From Alcanivorax sp. DG881 (GTDB lineage: Bacteria > Pseudomonadota > Gammaproteobacteria > Pseudomonadales > Alcanivoracaceae), in NCBI RefSeq assembly GCF_000155615.1, contig NZ_DS989915.1:1894400-1958399 (forward strand): a stretch of DNA of 64,000 nt, read 5' to 3'. Shown here one piece after another: positions 35,763 to 44,631 of this stretch. The notes beneath the pieces are model-generated. The model was not told where the DNA came from. It did not search any database and saw nothing but the letters and a program-made list of their open reading frames with translations. Positions within the stretch are counted from its first letter, which is position 1. Every line of letters starts with the position of its first letter. The translations under genes and the position numbers were made by a program.

Positions 35763-36203
35763 TCACGGCTTTCCGAACCGGCCCGCACCCGCAGACCCCC
35801 GCGCTTTTTCTCCCTTCTTCCTGGCCAACGCCACCGTCATCAGGCGCCGAAACTGTGGGCACTCCAGGTGGCTGGGGGCCTGACACTTTGCCGCATGCCG
35901 CAGCCCGTCCCGCATGGCAGACAACCGGCGAATCGTGACGTCCAGCGAATCCGCCCGGTCTACCAGGGTTTGACGGTCAATCTGTGGCTCGCCACGGGCA
36001 TCAAACATGGCGCCGATTTCGTCGAGTGAAAACCCCGCTGCCCGGCCCAGCGCAATCAACGCCAGTTGATCCAGCACCACAGGCGCAAACAAGCGTTTTA
36101 TCCCCCGCCGGCCCGTGGACATGATCAATCCCTTCTCTTCGTAATAGCGCAGGGTCGATGCAGGCAATCCAGCACGCTGCGCTACTTCTGAAATATCCAG
36201 CAC
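35763..36203 (-). CDS. MerR-family regulator
   Basis: 146 aa. The N-terminal winged helix is ISEVAQRAGLPASTLRYYEEKGLI. A dimerisation helix follows, then CQAPSHLECPQF with two cysteines (positions near 108 and 115) that could be metal- or redox-sensitive. The C-terminus is basic and Gly/Ala/Lys-rich. It is divergent from a DUF2938 gene over 64 bp with a SoxR-like palindrome, so this gene is the likely target. Confidence 0.92.
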   Translation of the reverse strand: MLDISEVAQRAGLPASTLRYYEEKGLIMSTGRRGIKRLFAPVVLDQLALIALGRAAGFSLDEIGAMFDARGEPQIDRQTLVDRADSLDVTIRRLSAMRDGLRHAAKCQAPSHLECPQFRRLMTVALARKKGEKARGSAGAGRFGKP

Positions 36204-36207
36204 GGCC

Positions 36208-36238
36208 TTGACCTCAAGTTGACTTGAAGTAGTACGTT
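36208..36238 (+). promoter_or_regulatory. MerR-type promoter/operator
   Basis: TTGACC, a 19-bp spacer and TACGTT form an overlong-spacer promoter typical of MerR activation, directed toward the DUF2938 gene. The spacer contains the dyad TCAAGT-TG-ACTTGA (36214-36227), which is close to the SoxR/NmlR box CCTCAAGTTAACTTGAGG. Confidence 0.7.
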
Positions 36239-36267
36239 ACCACTACACCCTCAACGAGGCACCTGAA

Positions 36268-36768
36268 ATGGCCACTGCCACCACCTGTTTTCTCACTGTC
36301 CTGATCACCGGGATCACCGCCACCCTGGTCATGGATGGCTGGAGCGTACTACGTCAACGGGCCTTCGCCATTGCCGCCCCCAACTACGGGCTGGTCGGGC
36401 GATGGATACTGCATATGCGCCACGGCCAATTCCGGCACAACCCGATCACTCAATCCCCACCGGTAGCAGGAGAAACCGTCAGCGGATGGTTGGCGCACTA
36501 CCTGATCGGCATTGTCTTTGCGAGCCTGCTACTGGCCACGGGAGGGCAGGCGTGGATCGACCACCCTACTGCCGGGCTACCTATCCTGATCGGCCTGGTT
36601 ACCGTGGCGGCCCCTTTCCTGCTCATGCAGCCGGGCATGGGGGCAGGCATCGCCGCCTCGCGCACCCCGGCACCGAACAAGGCCCGGCTGCAAAGCCTGC
36701 TCAACCATGGCGTGTTCGGCGTGGGCCTGTATATCGGCGGCTGGGCCAGCCACTTCATCCTGTACTAG
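36268..36768 (+). CDS. DUF2938 family membrane protein
   Basis: 166 aa with four predicted membrane spans. TATLVMDGWSVLRQRAF, NYGLVGRWILHMRHGQF and HYLIGIVFA are typical of DUF2938. Function unknown. Its promoter has the MerR architecture, so it is probably induced by whatever the divergent regulator senses. Confidence 0.9.
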   Translation: MATATTCFLTVLITGITATLVMDGWSVLRQRAFAIAAPNYGLVGRWILHMRHGQFRHNPITQSPPVAGETVSGWLAHYLIGIVFASLLLATGGQAWIDHPTAGLPILIGLVTVAAPFLLMQPGMGAGIAASRTPAPNKARLQSLLNHGVFGVGLYIGGWASHFILY

Positions 36769-36866
36769 GGAGCCCTGACAGGAAGAAAGCAAAAACGCGC
36801 GGGAAAATGCGATAATGGCCACCGAGACAGACAGCAACGACCACGCCCCACCAACGGTGATACGCC

Positions 36867-37235
36867 ATGACCACACTACTGCTGAATTTGCGCCAGGTAC
36901 CGGACGACGAGGCCGAGGAAGTGCGCACTTTGTTGAATGAGCAGCAGATCCCGTTCTACGAAACGACACCGAGCTTGTGGGGTATTTCTTCCGGGGGCAT
37001 CTGGCTCACCAACCCGACAGACCGTGAGCGCGCCAAGGCGCTAATGGAAGACTATCAGCAGCAACGCACCCGGCGGGAAAGGGAACGCTTCGAGGAAGCC
37101 CAGCGGGATGGCACCGCACCAACGCTGGGTGGCCGCTTGCGCGATCAGCCCGGCCGCGCGCTGGGTGTGCTGATCGCCGTCACGGTATTGATACTGGTGA
37201 CACTGGTGCCCTTTTTGACGCTGGGGGAATACTGA
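36867..37235 (+). CDS. DUF6164 family protein
   Basis: 122 aa. A soluble N-terminal domain (MTTLLLNLRQVPDDEAEEV, then YETTPSLWGISSGGIWL) resembles the putative signal-transducing DUF2007-like fold. A charged Arg/Glu-rich helix follows, then one C-terminal membrane span ending FLTLGEY. Function unknown. Start by an ATG with GGTGATACGCC upstream. Confidence 0.82.
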   Translation: MTTLLLNLRQVPDDEAEEVRTLLNEQQIPFYETTPSLWGISSGGIWLTNPTDRERAKALMEDYQQQRTRRERERFEEAQRDGTAPTLGGRLRDQPGRALGVLIAVTVLILVTLVPFLTLGEY

Positions 37236-37269
37236 CGCTGGTAAATGGCCCCAACGACTGCCTGCTGAC

Positions 37270-37596
37270 TCAGGCGGAAAAGTAATCCTGCATCCAGGTA
37301 AATAACGTCTCCGCACTCACCTCGGCCAGACCCATGCGCTGAAAATCCTCGCCGGCGTCCTCATCAATAGTGCCAAACTGATAAAGAAGCACACCGGGCT
37401 GCTCATCATGCAGTATCAGAACAATGCGTCCCCGTGTCTGCAGGCAATCAATGGTCATGGCATCGGCAGGAATACCCACATCACGCATGCCACGGCGCAC
37501 ACCCACCACTGGATTAATATGCTCGTAGGTCTGCTGGATGCGCGTATGCGCTTCCGTGATCATATCGGACAAGGCTTCAAGGGCGGCTTCTGACAT
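37270..37596 (-). CDS. Conserved hypothetical protein
   Basis: 108 aa, cytoplasmic, alpha/beta composition: helical ALEALSDMITEAHTRIQQTY, then DCLQTRGRIVLILHD and VLLYQFGTIDEDAG. It ends in a Trp-Met-Gln helix. No catalytic motif seen and family not recognised. AGGAG 7 nt before the start at 37596 fixes the N-terminus. It lies 88 bp behind the NYN-domain gene on the same strand. Confidence 0.75.
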   Translation of the reverse strand: MSEAALEALSDMITEAHTRIQQTYEHINPVVGVRRGMRDVGIPADAMTIDCLQTRGRIVLILHDEQPGVLLYQFGTIDEDAGEDFQRMGLAEVSAETLFTWMQDYFSA

Positions 37597-37684
37597 CAAT
37601 CTCTCCTGGCACGTGAGCGGCACAGGGTAGCAAATTGCGTAAAGCGACAACCACCGATAACCACACTGCCCCGTCAAAACGCGA

Positions 37685-38158
37685 TTACAGTAAAAGGTCC
37701 CCCTCAATGGGAACAAACCGGCTCGCCGCACGGGCCAATGAATCCGCGGTCAGTGGCGCGACGCCATAGACGTCGACATGCTTGCCCTTGTCCACTCGCA
37801 ACTTATCCACCAGAAGATCGAAATCACCGTCTCCGGAGACCAGCACCACGCTGTCCACCTCCGCAGCATATTCCAGCGCATCAATTGCGATTCCCACATC
37901 CCAGTCCCCTTTGGCGGAGCCATCAGAGCGTTGTATAAACGGTTTCAGTTTTACCTCAAAACCGATAGCGCGAAGAATGTTCTGGAACTCACGCTGTTTT
38001 TTATCACCCCGATCGATGGCATACGCGATGGCTTTTACCACCTGCCCCTCTGCTGTCACTGTCGACCAGAACTGGTTGTAATCGAATCGGCGGTTAAAGG
38101 CCTGCCGTGTCGTGTAGTACACATTCTGCACATCCACGAGGATCAACACTGTTTTCAT
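37685..38158 (-). CDS. NYN domain ribonuclease-like protein (LabA/DUF88)
   Basis: 157-aa PIN-like nuclease fold. VLILVDVQNVYY carries the first acidic site, KGDWDVGIAIDAL the second and VLVSGDGDFDLLVD the third, an intact acidic triad for metal-dependent RNase activity. The family cleaves or processes RNA. Specific role unknown. The upstream TetR gene ends 61 bp before its start. Confidence 0.9.
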   Translation of the reverse strand: MKTVLILVDVQNVYYTTRQAFNRRFDYNQFWSTVTAEGQVVKAIAYAIDRGDKKQREFQNILRAIGFEVKLKPFIQRSDGSAKGDWDVGIAIDALEYAAEVDSVVLVSGDGDFDLLVDKLRVDKGKHVDVYGVAPLTADSLARAASRFVPIEGDLLL

Positions 38159-38219
38159 CGGGCTCCCGGTTTCACTCAATCGCTTATTATTAATGTGTAC
38201 AGACTGGATAAAAAACCCC

Positions 38220-38855
38220 TCAACCCTCAATCAGCCAGGCTGTCATTTTTTCTGCCAGTGCATCCAGTATGCCTTCCGGCTCCATGGCTGGCGGGGCCAC
38301 CAGCACCAGATGCATCAGCGTGCCGGCAACGGAAGTGGTCATCAGGTACAAGGTATGCGGCTGGGCGCTCAAGGCGTATTGCTCCCGCGTATAATCCAGC
38401 CCTGCCATCAAGACCTGCTGTAATTCGATTTCCAACTGCCGGGTGGCCGGCAACTGGTGCAGGTAAGGCACCTGGAAAACCAACACCCGCAATAACTCTC
38501 GATGCTTGCGCATTAGCCTGTAAATCGCGCCCAGAAAATATCGCATGGCGCTGTTTAAGTCATTGCGGCTGTCTGTCAGGGCCAACCGACCTTCCAGCAT
38601 CGCCCTGACCTCTGCCACCATGTCCTGCACCAACCTCGCTACAATGGCATCCTTGCCGGGAAAGTATTCATACACCGACCCGATGCTGACCCCCGCCACT
38701 TCCGCAATGGCATTGGTGCTCAAGCCAGCGTATCCCCGGCGCTCCAAAATCCGAGCACATGCCTGCACCATCGCCTGTACCGAGGCTTTCGAGCGGGCCT
38801 GCCCGGGCTCTTTTTTGACAGCAAAATCAGAGACTTTCCAGCGAATCTGCCCCAT
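38220..38855 (-). CDS. TetR-family regulator
   Basis: 211 aa. A basic N-terminal segment is followed by the helix-turn-helix IAEVAGVSIGSVYEYFPGKDAI. The C-terminal helices match the TetR_C branch with YLHQLPATRQLE. Divergent from an SDR gene and therefore its probable repressor. The ATG at 38855 is chosen over a GTG four codons upstream. Confidence 0.92.
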   Translation of the reverse strand: MGQIRWKVSDFAVKKEPGQARSKASVQAMVQACARILERRGYAGLSTNAIAEVAGVSIGSVYEYFPGKDAIVARLVQDMVAEVRAMLEGRLALTDSRNDLNSAMRYFLGAIYRLMRKHRELLRVLVFQVPYLHQLPATRQLEIELQQVLMAGLDYTREQYALSAQPHTLYLMTTSVAGTLMHLVLVAPPAMEPEGILDALAEKMTAWLIEG

Positions 38856-38885
38856 ACAACCTAACACCTCGCCAACGGATAAACC

Positions 38886-38908
38886 CGAGTATTTCCGAGT
38901 ATATGCTC
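38886..38908. promoter_or_regulatory. Candidate TetR operator
   Basis: Two direct CGAGTAT words 10 bp apart, the second being the left half of the quasi-palindrome GAGTATATGCTC. It sits between the divergent TetR and SDR genes. Binding is inferred from position and symmetry. Confidence 0.45.
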
Positions 38909-38960
38909 AGGTTACACTGGATGCATTAGCCCCCGAGATCAATCAAGCCGAGAGCCCACC

Positions 38961-39941
38961 ATGTCCAATGCCGTGAAATTCAGAACCCCCAAAGTCCTGC
39001 CTTACGTAAACCGGTTACGGGATCACTGGGCCTGGCATCTCAAGCGTGCCGTTGCGCCCAGCAGAGCATTGCAGCAACGGGTCAACGGCAAGGTTATTCT
39101 GCTCACCGGTGCTAGCTCCGGCATCGGCGCCCTGGTGGCAGACAAGCTGGCTGACGCCGGCGCCACTGTGCTGCTGGTGGCACGCAATCAGGAGAAGCTG
39201 GAGGCGATCGCCCACGCCATTCACCAACGCGGCGGCCAGGCGTTCGTGTACCCCGGCGACCTGTCCAATCTGGAAGAGTGCGACCGCCTCTGCGAACAAG
39301 CTCTGCAGGACCATGGCCGGGTGGATGTTCTGATCAACAACGCCGGGCGCTCCATTCGCCGCTCCATAAAATTCACCGTGGGGCGCTTCCACGATTACGA
39401 ACGGACCATGCAGCTCAACTATCTGGCCTCCATCCGGCTGGCCATGAATCTGTTACCCGGCATGGAAGCCCGTAACGAAGGACACATCATCAATGTTTCC
39501 ACCGTGGGCGTGCAGGCCAACCCGGCACGATTTTCCGCCTACCTGGCCTCCAAGTGGGCGCTGGAAGGCTGGACCTGGGTGGCAGCCAATGAATACGCCC
39601 ACACCAAGGTGCGCTTTTCCTCACTGAATTATCCGCTGGTGCGCACCCCCATGATTGCACCGACCAAAATCTACAAATACATGCCGGTCATGTCGCCGGA
39701 AACCGCCGTAAACTGGATGCTCGACATGATCATCACCCAGGACAAACGCAAGCTGGGCGTGTTCGGCAAGGGTGCACTGGCCATGTACTACCTGCTGCCA
39801 AAAACATCGGAATCCATCGTCAATCTCAGCTACCAGAGCCTCTATGAAGAGCCGCCCGCCAATTACGTTTCCAGCAAAGTGCGGGCAGGGACTGTGGCCA
39901 ATACCGGCACCGCCGACAGCACAAAAAAACGCCGCGCATAA
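38961..39941 (+). CDS. SDR-family oxidoreductase with N-terminal extension
   Basis: 326 aa. About 40 residues rich in Arg/Trp precede a classical SDR: TGASSGIG (NADP/NAD binding), NNAGRS, the catalytic Ser region in INVSTVG and YLASK (Tyr-x3-Lys). The C-terminal region contains a hydrophobic GALAMYYLLP patch suggesting membrane association. Lipid or sterol-like substrates are plausible. The terminator stem covers the last codons. Confidence 0.9.
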   Translation: MSNAVKFRTPKVLPYVNRLRDHWAWHLKRAVAPSRALQQRVNGKVILLTGASSGIGALVADKLADAGATVLLVARNQEKLEAIAHAIHQRGGQAFVYPGDLSNLEECDRLCEQALQDHGRVDVLINNAGRSIRRSIKFTVGRFHDYERTMQLNYLASIRLAMNLLPGMEARNEGHIINVSTVGVQANPARFSAYLASKWALEGWTWVAANEYAHTKVRFSSLNYPLVRTPMIAPTKIYKYMPVMSPETAVNWMLDMIITQDKRKLGVFGKGALAMYYLLPKTSESIVNLSYQSLYEEPPANYVSSKVRAGTVANTGTADSTKKRRA

Positions 39942-39954
39942 GCGCGGCGTTTTT
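39925..39954 (+). terminator. Terminator overlapping the SDR stop codon
   Basis: A 13-bp stem AAAAACGCCGCGC/GCGCGGCGTTTTT. The TAA stop of the SDR gene occupies the loop, so the last codons (Lys-Lys-Arg-Arg-Ala) form the left stem. Because the stem is symmetric with A/T ends it may also end the convergent 140-aa gene transcript. Confidence 0.92.
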
Positions 39955-40001
39955 CTGCCCCCAGCAGACACGTCACCGAGACGAGCAGCCATTCTCCGCT
40001 G

Positions 40002-40424
40002 CTAACCCTCCTGCAAACGCTCCAGTAATTCCTCAATGTCGGCTTTGAGTTCTTTATCTTCAATCTTGTTGGCGCTGATCTTGGCATCCGCCAGGCTCTG
40101 AATTGCCGCATCGGTTTTACCCAACTCGACTTGCAACGTCGCCATGGAAAACGCGATTGATGAAAGATAGTCCTTCGCGTTCATATCACGGGCTTTGCCC
40201 AGCGCCTTTTCGTACAGGCTCAACGCCACGTCCAGCTCTTCAGTGAAGTCGGCCAGGGTTTCCCATTGCTCAGGATGATCTTTATCGGTTTTTTCGTTGT
40301 CGACACACATCGCCTGTAGCTGGGCATACAACGACTCAAAATTGTCTTTATGCCCTTTTCTGTCAGCCTCCATCAGCTGCTCAGCCAGACCGTAAACCGC
40401 CTTGTGCATCTTGGTATTAATCAT
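40002..40424 (-). CDS. Hypothetical helical (TPR-like) protein
   Basis: 140 aa, fully helical and acidic, with paired helices ALSLYEKALGKARDMNAKDY and AFSMATLQVELGKTDAAIQ that look like degenerate TPR units. No signal peptide. GGAG 6 nt before the ATG. Function unknown, perhaps a protein-interaction scaffold. Confidence 0.72.
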   Translation of the reverse strand: MINTKMHKAVYGLAEQLMEADRKGHKDNFESLYAQLQAMCVDNEKTDKDHPEQWETLADFTEELDVALSLYEKALGKARDMNAKDYLSSIAFSMATLQVELGKTDAAIQSLADAKISANKIEDKELKADIEELLERLQEG

Positions 40425-40655
40425 TATGACTCCACCGCCATCAACAAATCCCGTTCAGGTGGCTCAACCTACCTGTCCGTGGCTGACAAAAACAGTACTT
40501 ACTGCCACAAAAAACCAGTGCTAACCTGCCAAGGAGCCTCTGAAAACGCCTTGCGTGTTCATCGAGGCCAGAATCTTTACGCCCGTGACAAACCGGTAAA
40601 GCCGGTGCTGTCGTCGTTCCGCACCGCGAAAATAAACAATAAAAGGGAAGCTATC

Positions 40656-42257
40656 GTGGAAAACGAATTCGATTATCTCATTATCGGCGGCGGCTCCGCA
40701 GGGTGCGCCCTGGCCGGGCGGCTGAGTGAAGACCCGGACACCCGTGTCTGCTTGCTGGAAGCCGGCGGCCAGGGGGACGGCTTGCTGGTCAATGTCCCCT
40801 CCGGCGCCGTGGCCATGCTCTCCAAGCCCATCAATAACTGGGTCATGGAGACCGTCCCCCAGAAAGGGCTCAACGGTCGGCAGGGCTTTCAACCCCGGGG
40901 GAAATGCCTGGGCGGTTCGTCAGCCATCAATGCCATGGTCTATATCCGCGGCCACCGCGAGGACTACGACCACTGGGCCGCACAGGGCAATGACGGCTGG
41001 TCCTATCAGGATGTGCTCCCCTACTTCCGGCTCAGTGAGCACAATGAACGCATCGACAACGAGTACCACGGCACCGATGGGCCGCTCTGGGTAAGCGACA
41101 GCCGCACCGGCAACCCTTTCCAGGACTACTTTCTGGATGCCGCCAGAGAGTGCGACATTCCCATTACCGATGACTTCAACGGCGCCGAGCAGGAAGGCGC
41201 AGGGGTCTATCAGGTCACCCAGAAAGACGGCGAGCGCTGGAGCAGTGCCCGGGCCTACCTGTTCCCTCATCTGGATCGCAGCAATCTGACCGTGGAAACC
41301 CTGGCCCAGGTGCAGCGCATTGTATTCGAGGGCAAACGCGCCGTCGGTGTGGAATTCAAGCAGGGCAAACAGCTGCGCACCCTCCGCGCTCGCAAGGAAG
41401 TGCTGCTTTGCGCCGGCGCCTTCCAGTCCCCTCAACTGCTGATGCTATCCGGGGTGGGTGATTCCGGCGAACTCAAACAACATGGCATCCCCCTGGTGCA
41501 CCACCTGCCCGGTGTCGGCAAGAATCTGCAGGATCACCCGGACTTCATTTTCGGTTACACCACCGACAGCACTGCTACCTTTGGCCTCTCACCGGGTGGC
41601 ATGTGGCGAGCCCTGATGGCCATGCGCACCTACCGCAAGGAACGGCGCGGACTGTGGACGTCCAACTTTGCGGAAGCCGGCGCCTTCCTGAAAACACAAC
41701 CGACGCTCTCCGCGCCGGATCTGCAGCTGCACATGGTTACTGCCCTGGTGGACGATCACGGTCGCAAGAAACATTACACCCAGGGCTACTCCTGCCATGT
41801 CTGCCTGTTACGCCCCCGCAGCCGCGGCAGCGTGCAACTGGCCAGCGCCAATCCGGACGACCTGCCGCTGATCGACCCGGCCTTCCTGGACGACCCACAA
41901 GACATGGAAGACATGGTCGCCGGCTACAAGATTACCCGGAACATCATGGAAGCCCCGTCACTCAAGCGCTGGATGAAAAAGGATATGTTCACCGAAAACG
42001 TGAACAGCGATGAAGAAATCCGCGAGGTCATCCGCCAACGCACCGACACCGTTTACCACCCGGTGGGTTCCTGCAAGATGGGCACCGATGACACTGCCGT
42101 GGTTGATCCACAACTGCGCGTTCACGGTATCGAAGGGTTGCGCGTCATCGACGCCTCCATCATGCCGACACTGATTGGCGGCAACACCAATGCACCGGTC
42201 ATGATGATTGCGGAGAAAGCGGTGGATATGATTCGCGGGCGATCGCGGATGAGCTGA
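40656..42257 (+). CDS. GMC-family FAD alcohol oxidoreductase (AlkJ/choline dehydrogenase-like)
   Basis: 533-aa flavoenzyme. N-terminal YLIIGGGSAGCALAGRL binds FAD. PRGKCLGGSSAINAMVYIRG is GMC signature 1 and GAFQSPQLLMLSGVG signature 2. YHPVGSCKMG holds the catalytic His and GGNTNAPVMMIAE the Asn. The sequence tracks AlkJ of the Pseudomonas alk system, which oxidises medium-chain alcohols to aldehydes. The start is GTG with AAGGGAAG upstream. The 231-bp leader to the divergent gene shows no clear element. Confidence 0.9.
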   Translation: MENEFDYLIIGGGSAGCALAGRLSEDPDTRVCLLEAGGQGDGLLVNVPSGAVAMLSKPINNWVMETVPQKGLNGRQGFQPRGKCLGGSSAINAMVYIRGHREDYDHWAAQGNDGWSYQDVLPYFRLSEHNERIDNEYHGTDGPLWVSDSRTGNPFQDYFLDAARECDIPITDDFNGAEQEGAGVYQVTQKDGERWSSARAYLFPHLDRSNLTVETLAQVQRIVFEGKRAVGVEFKQGKQLRTLRARKEVLLCAGAFQSPQLLMLSGVGDSGELKQHGIPLVHHLPGVGKNLQDHPDFIFGYTTDSTATFGLSPGGMWRALMAMRTYRKERRGLWTSNFAEAGAFLKTQPTLSAPDLQLHMVTALVDDHGRKKHYTQGYSCHVCLLRPRSRGSVQLASANPDDLPLIDPAFLDDPQDMEDMVAGYKITRNIMEAPSLKRWMKKDMFTENVNSDEEIREVIRQRTDTVYHPVGSCKMGTDDTAVVDPQLRVHGIEGLRVIDASIMPTLIGGNTNAPVMMIAEKAVDMIRGRSRMS

Positions 42258-42268
42258 CAACAAGCATA

Positions 42269-42288
42269 CGGGGGGGGCATTCCCCCCG
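42269..42288. terminator. G/C hairpin
   Basis: A 7-bp stem CGGGGGG/CCCCCCG between the converging GMC and MDR genes. No T tract, so only a weak terminator candidate. Confidence 0.4.
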
Positions 42289-42317
42289 AAACCGTTCCGT
42301 TAAAAAGGCTTGCTCCG

Positions 42318-43466
42318 CTAAGGCTGGCGGGGGTCAATCAGAATCTTGGCATGCTGCTCCGGATTGCCCAATGCGGTGAACGCCTCATCCACCCCGGCCA
42401 GCCCGACTGTGCCGGTGATAAGCGGACCCACATTAACCTTGCCTTCGGCGATCATGTGCAAAGCATCGCGAAATTCGATGGGCATGTAACCCAGCACGAA
42501 ACGCAGATCAATTTCCTTGTTAATGGCATTCACCGGCACAAAGTTGTCGGTCTTCATGCACACCCCCACCACCACCACACAGGAACGCAGCGGCGCCTCG
42601 GCGATGATGCTGTTAATAACACCCGGCACGCCCACACATTCAAAAATCACCGGGCGTTTGGGCTCGGTGACCCCGGCCACTTCCGCCGCCCGCCACAGTG
42701 GCTCCCAGGGGAACGGCGTCATGCGCAACATGCCCATGCCGTCCAGTGCCATATCAAACAATTGCGGCGCATTGACCACAAAGCCCCGCTTGGCCAGGCC
42801 CTCATAGGGGCTACCCTGGGACGGATCTACCACCACATGAGCACCCATGGCCTGGGCCAGTTTGCGCCGCGTTGGGGAATAATCGCTGGCCACAATATGC
42901 CGCACACCCTTGGCTTTCAGCATGGCAATCACACCCAGCCCAATGGGGCCGCAGCCAATCACAATCGCCGTATCCCGGCGACTGATCCCGGAGCGATTCA
43001 CCGCATGCAGAGACACCGCCATGGGTTCAGTCAGGGCAGCGTGGTCATCAGAAATACCGTTGGTAACAGGAAAAGCCAGCGATTCCTCCACCAGCACACG
43101 TTCGGCATAGGCGCCGGGCGCCTGAGTGGACAAACCTGTCAGGTGTGCCACCCCGCTATTACGACGCATGGGCATGGCCACAACACGTTTTCCTGGCTTC
43201 CAGCGACGGTGCGTTTTTGCACCGTAGTCTGCAATCTCCCCCACAAACTCATGCCCCAGCACCACATGTTCATGGCTACGCATGATATGAGGATAACCAA
43301 CACGCTCGGTGGCTTCCGCCAGCTCATCCGCATGATGCCGGGCATGCAGGTCCGATCCGCAAATACCGCAACGCAGCACGTTAAGCAGAATCTGGCCCTT
43401 ACCAGGTTCCGGATCCGCCACGTCCTGAACCTCAAATTCACCGTGATGGCAAACAACCGCTTTCAT
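42318..43466 (-). CDS. Zinc-binding MDR dehydrogenase
   Basis: 382-aa medium-chain dehydrogenase. Catalytic zinc ligands lie in LRCGICGSDLH (Cys) and LGHEFVGE (His-Glu). The dinucleotide loop is VIGCGPIGLG. The four-Cys structural zinc lobe is absent. The branch resembles alcohol/threonine dehydrogenases annotated in Mycobacterium and Alcanivorax. GGGGAG precedes the ATG. Convergent with the GMC alcohol oxidase; both may act on alcohol intermediates. Confidence 0.9.
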   Translation of the reverse strand: MKAVVCHHGEFEVQDVADPEPGKGQILLNVLRCGICGSDLHARHHADELAEATERVGYPHIMRSHEHVVLGHEFVGEIADYGAKTHRRWKPGKRVVAMPMRRNSGVAHLTGLSTQAPGAYAERVLVEESLAFPVTNGISDDHAALTEPMAVSLHAVNRSGISRRDTAIVIGCGPIGLGVIAMLKAKGVRHIVASDYSPTRRKLAQAMGAHVVVDPSQGSPYEGLAKRGFVVNAPQLFDMALDGMGMLRMTPFPWEPLWRAAEVAGVTEPKRPVIFECVGVPGVINSIIAEAPLRSCVVVVGVCMKTDNFVPVNAINKEIDLRFVLGYMPIEFRDALHMIAEGKVNVGPLITGTVGLAGVDEAFTALGNPEQHAKILIDPRQP

Positions 43467-43672
43467 CGCATCTCCCCGGGTATGGGTTATTTATCGGCTG
43501 CCACATAGTGCCGTGCCATGACTAGAGAGCAACAGGTCGATCAGAGCCAATTTCATACTCACCTATTTTGTTCAGGCGTGAGCGTGATGGCGGGGAGCTG
43601 AGGAAAATTTCCCTGCCACTCCCCCCTCACAATCTTCACCCCTTCTTGCCCGTCTACCCGCATACTGAATCC

Positions 43673-44449
43673 ATGAACGGACAGATAGACACCTCACCCA
43701 TCAGGCTGATTGTCGGCGCCAGCGCCGGTATCGGTCTGGCAATGACTCGCCACTGGTTAACCGGCGACACCGGATCAAGCGGGTATGTTGTCGCTGTTTC
43801 CCGGCACGCCACAGGCTCACCAGAATTGATCGCCCTGCAGCAGCAGGGGCTCCCTTTAGTTTGCCTCGACGTGGATATTACTCACCCCAGCCAGCTGGAG
43901 GATTTAGCCGGACAACTTAAGGCGCGAGAACTATCACCGCAGGTGGTAGTGAATTGTGCGGGCCTGCTCCATCAGCAACCTGACGAATTACTGCCGGAAA
44001 AGAAGCTCGAAGAAGTAAACCTGGAATCACTGCAGAACGTTTTTACCTTGAATGCCTTTGCCCCCATCCTTCTGGCAAAAGCCCTGCTCCCGGTCATGCC
44101 GAAAAACCAACATACGGTTTTTGCCAGTCTTTCCGCACGAGTGGGAAGCGTTTCAGATAATCATTTGGGAGGTTGGTACAGCTATCGCGCCAGCAAGGCG
44201 GCACAGAACCAGTTAATGCGCACCCTCGCCATTGAGACCCGCCGACGGCGACCACAACTGTGCGTGCTTTCCTTACACCCTGGCACCACAGATACCGCAT
44301 TATCGAAACCATTCCAGCGGAATGTACCGGCGGACAAGCTGTTCTCAGCAGAATACGCTGCCGAAAAACTGGCCTGGATTATCGACAATGCTACCCAGGA
44401 GGATCACGGCCGTTTTATTGCCTGGGACGGGCAAGATATTCCCTGGTAA
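43673..44449 (+). CDS. SDR-family oxidoreductase (C-factor/CsgA-like)
   Basis: 258 aa. IVGASAGIGLAM replaces the usual TGxxxGIG. NCAGLL and the catalytic WYSYRASKAA box are intact, and SLHPGTTDTALS with a C-terminal GRFIAWDGQDIPW matches C-factor-type SDRs. Probably an NADP enzyme of unknown substrate. The start at 43673 is chosen because upstream residues are low-complexity and lack homology. Confidence 0.9.
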   Translation: MNGQIDTSPIRLIVGASAGIGLAMTRHWLTGDTGSSGYVVAVSRHATGSPELIALQQQGLPLVCLDVDITHPSQLEDLAGQLKARELSPQVVVNCAGLLHQQPDELLPEKKLEEVNLESLQNVFTLNAFAPILLAKALLPVMPKNQHTVFASLSARVGSVSDNHLGGWYSYRASKAAQNQLMRTLAIETRRRRPQLCVLSLHPGTTDTALSKPFQRNVPADKLFSAEYAAEKLAWIIDNATQEDHGRFIAWDGQDIPW

Positions 44450-44631
44450 GCCCCACAGTGTACTCTTTCGCCATCGCGTCATAACTCTCCGCCGAGTTCA
44501 CCACCCATGACCAACAGGAAGAAGAACCTAGGTCGTCGACAAGCTTTCCAATAACTCATCAGTCGCAACAGAAAATAACGGCTGGCAAGACCACAAAGTG
44601 AACGCTATTGCCAACGGCCACCCTGCTGGCC

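Noticed and set aside
42351-43508. A 385-codon frame on the plus strand
   Set aside because: It is antisense to the zinc dehydrogenase with its intact zinc and nucleotide motifs.
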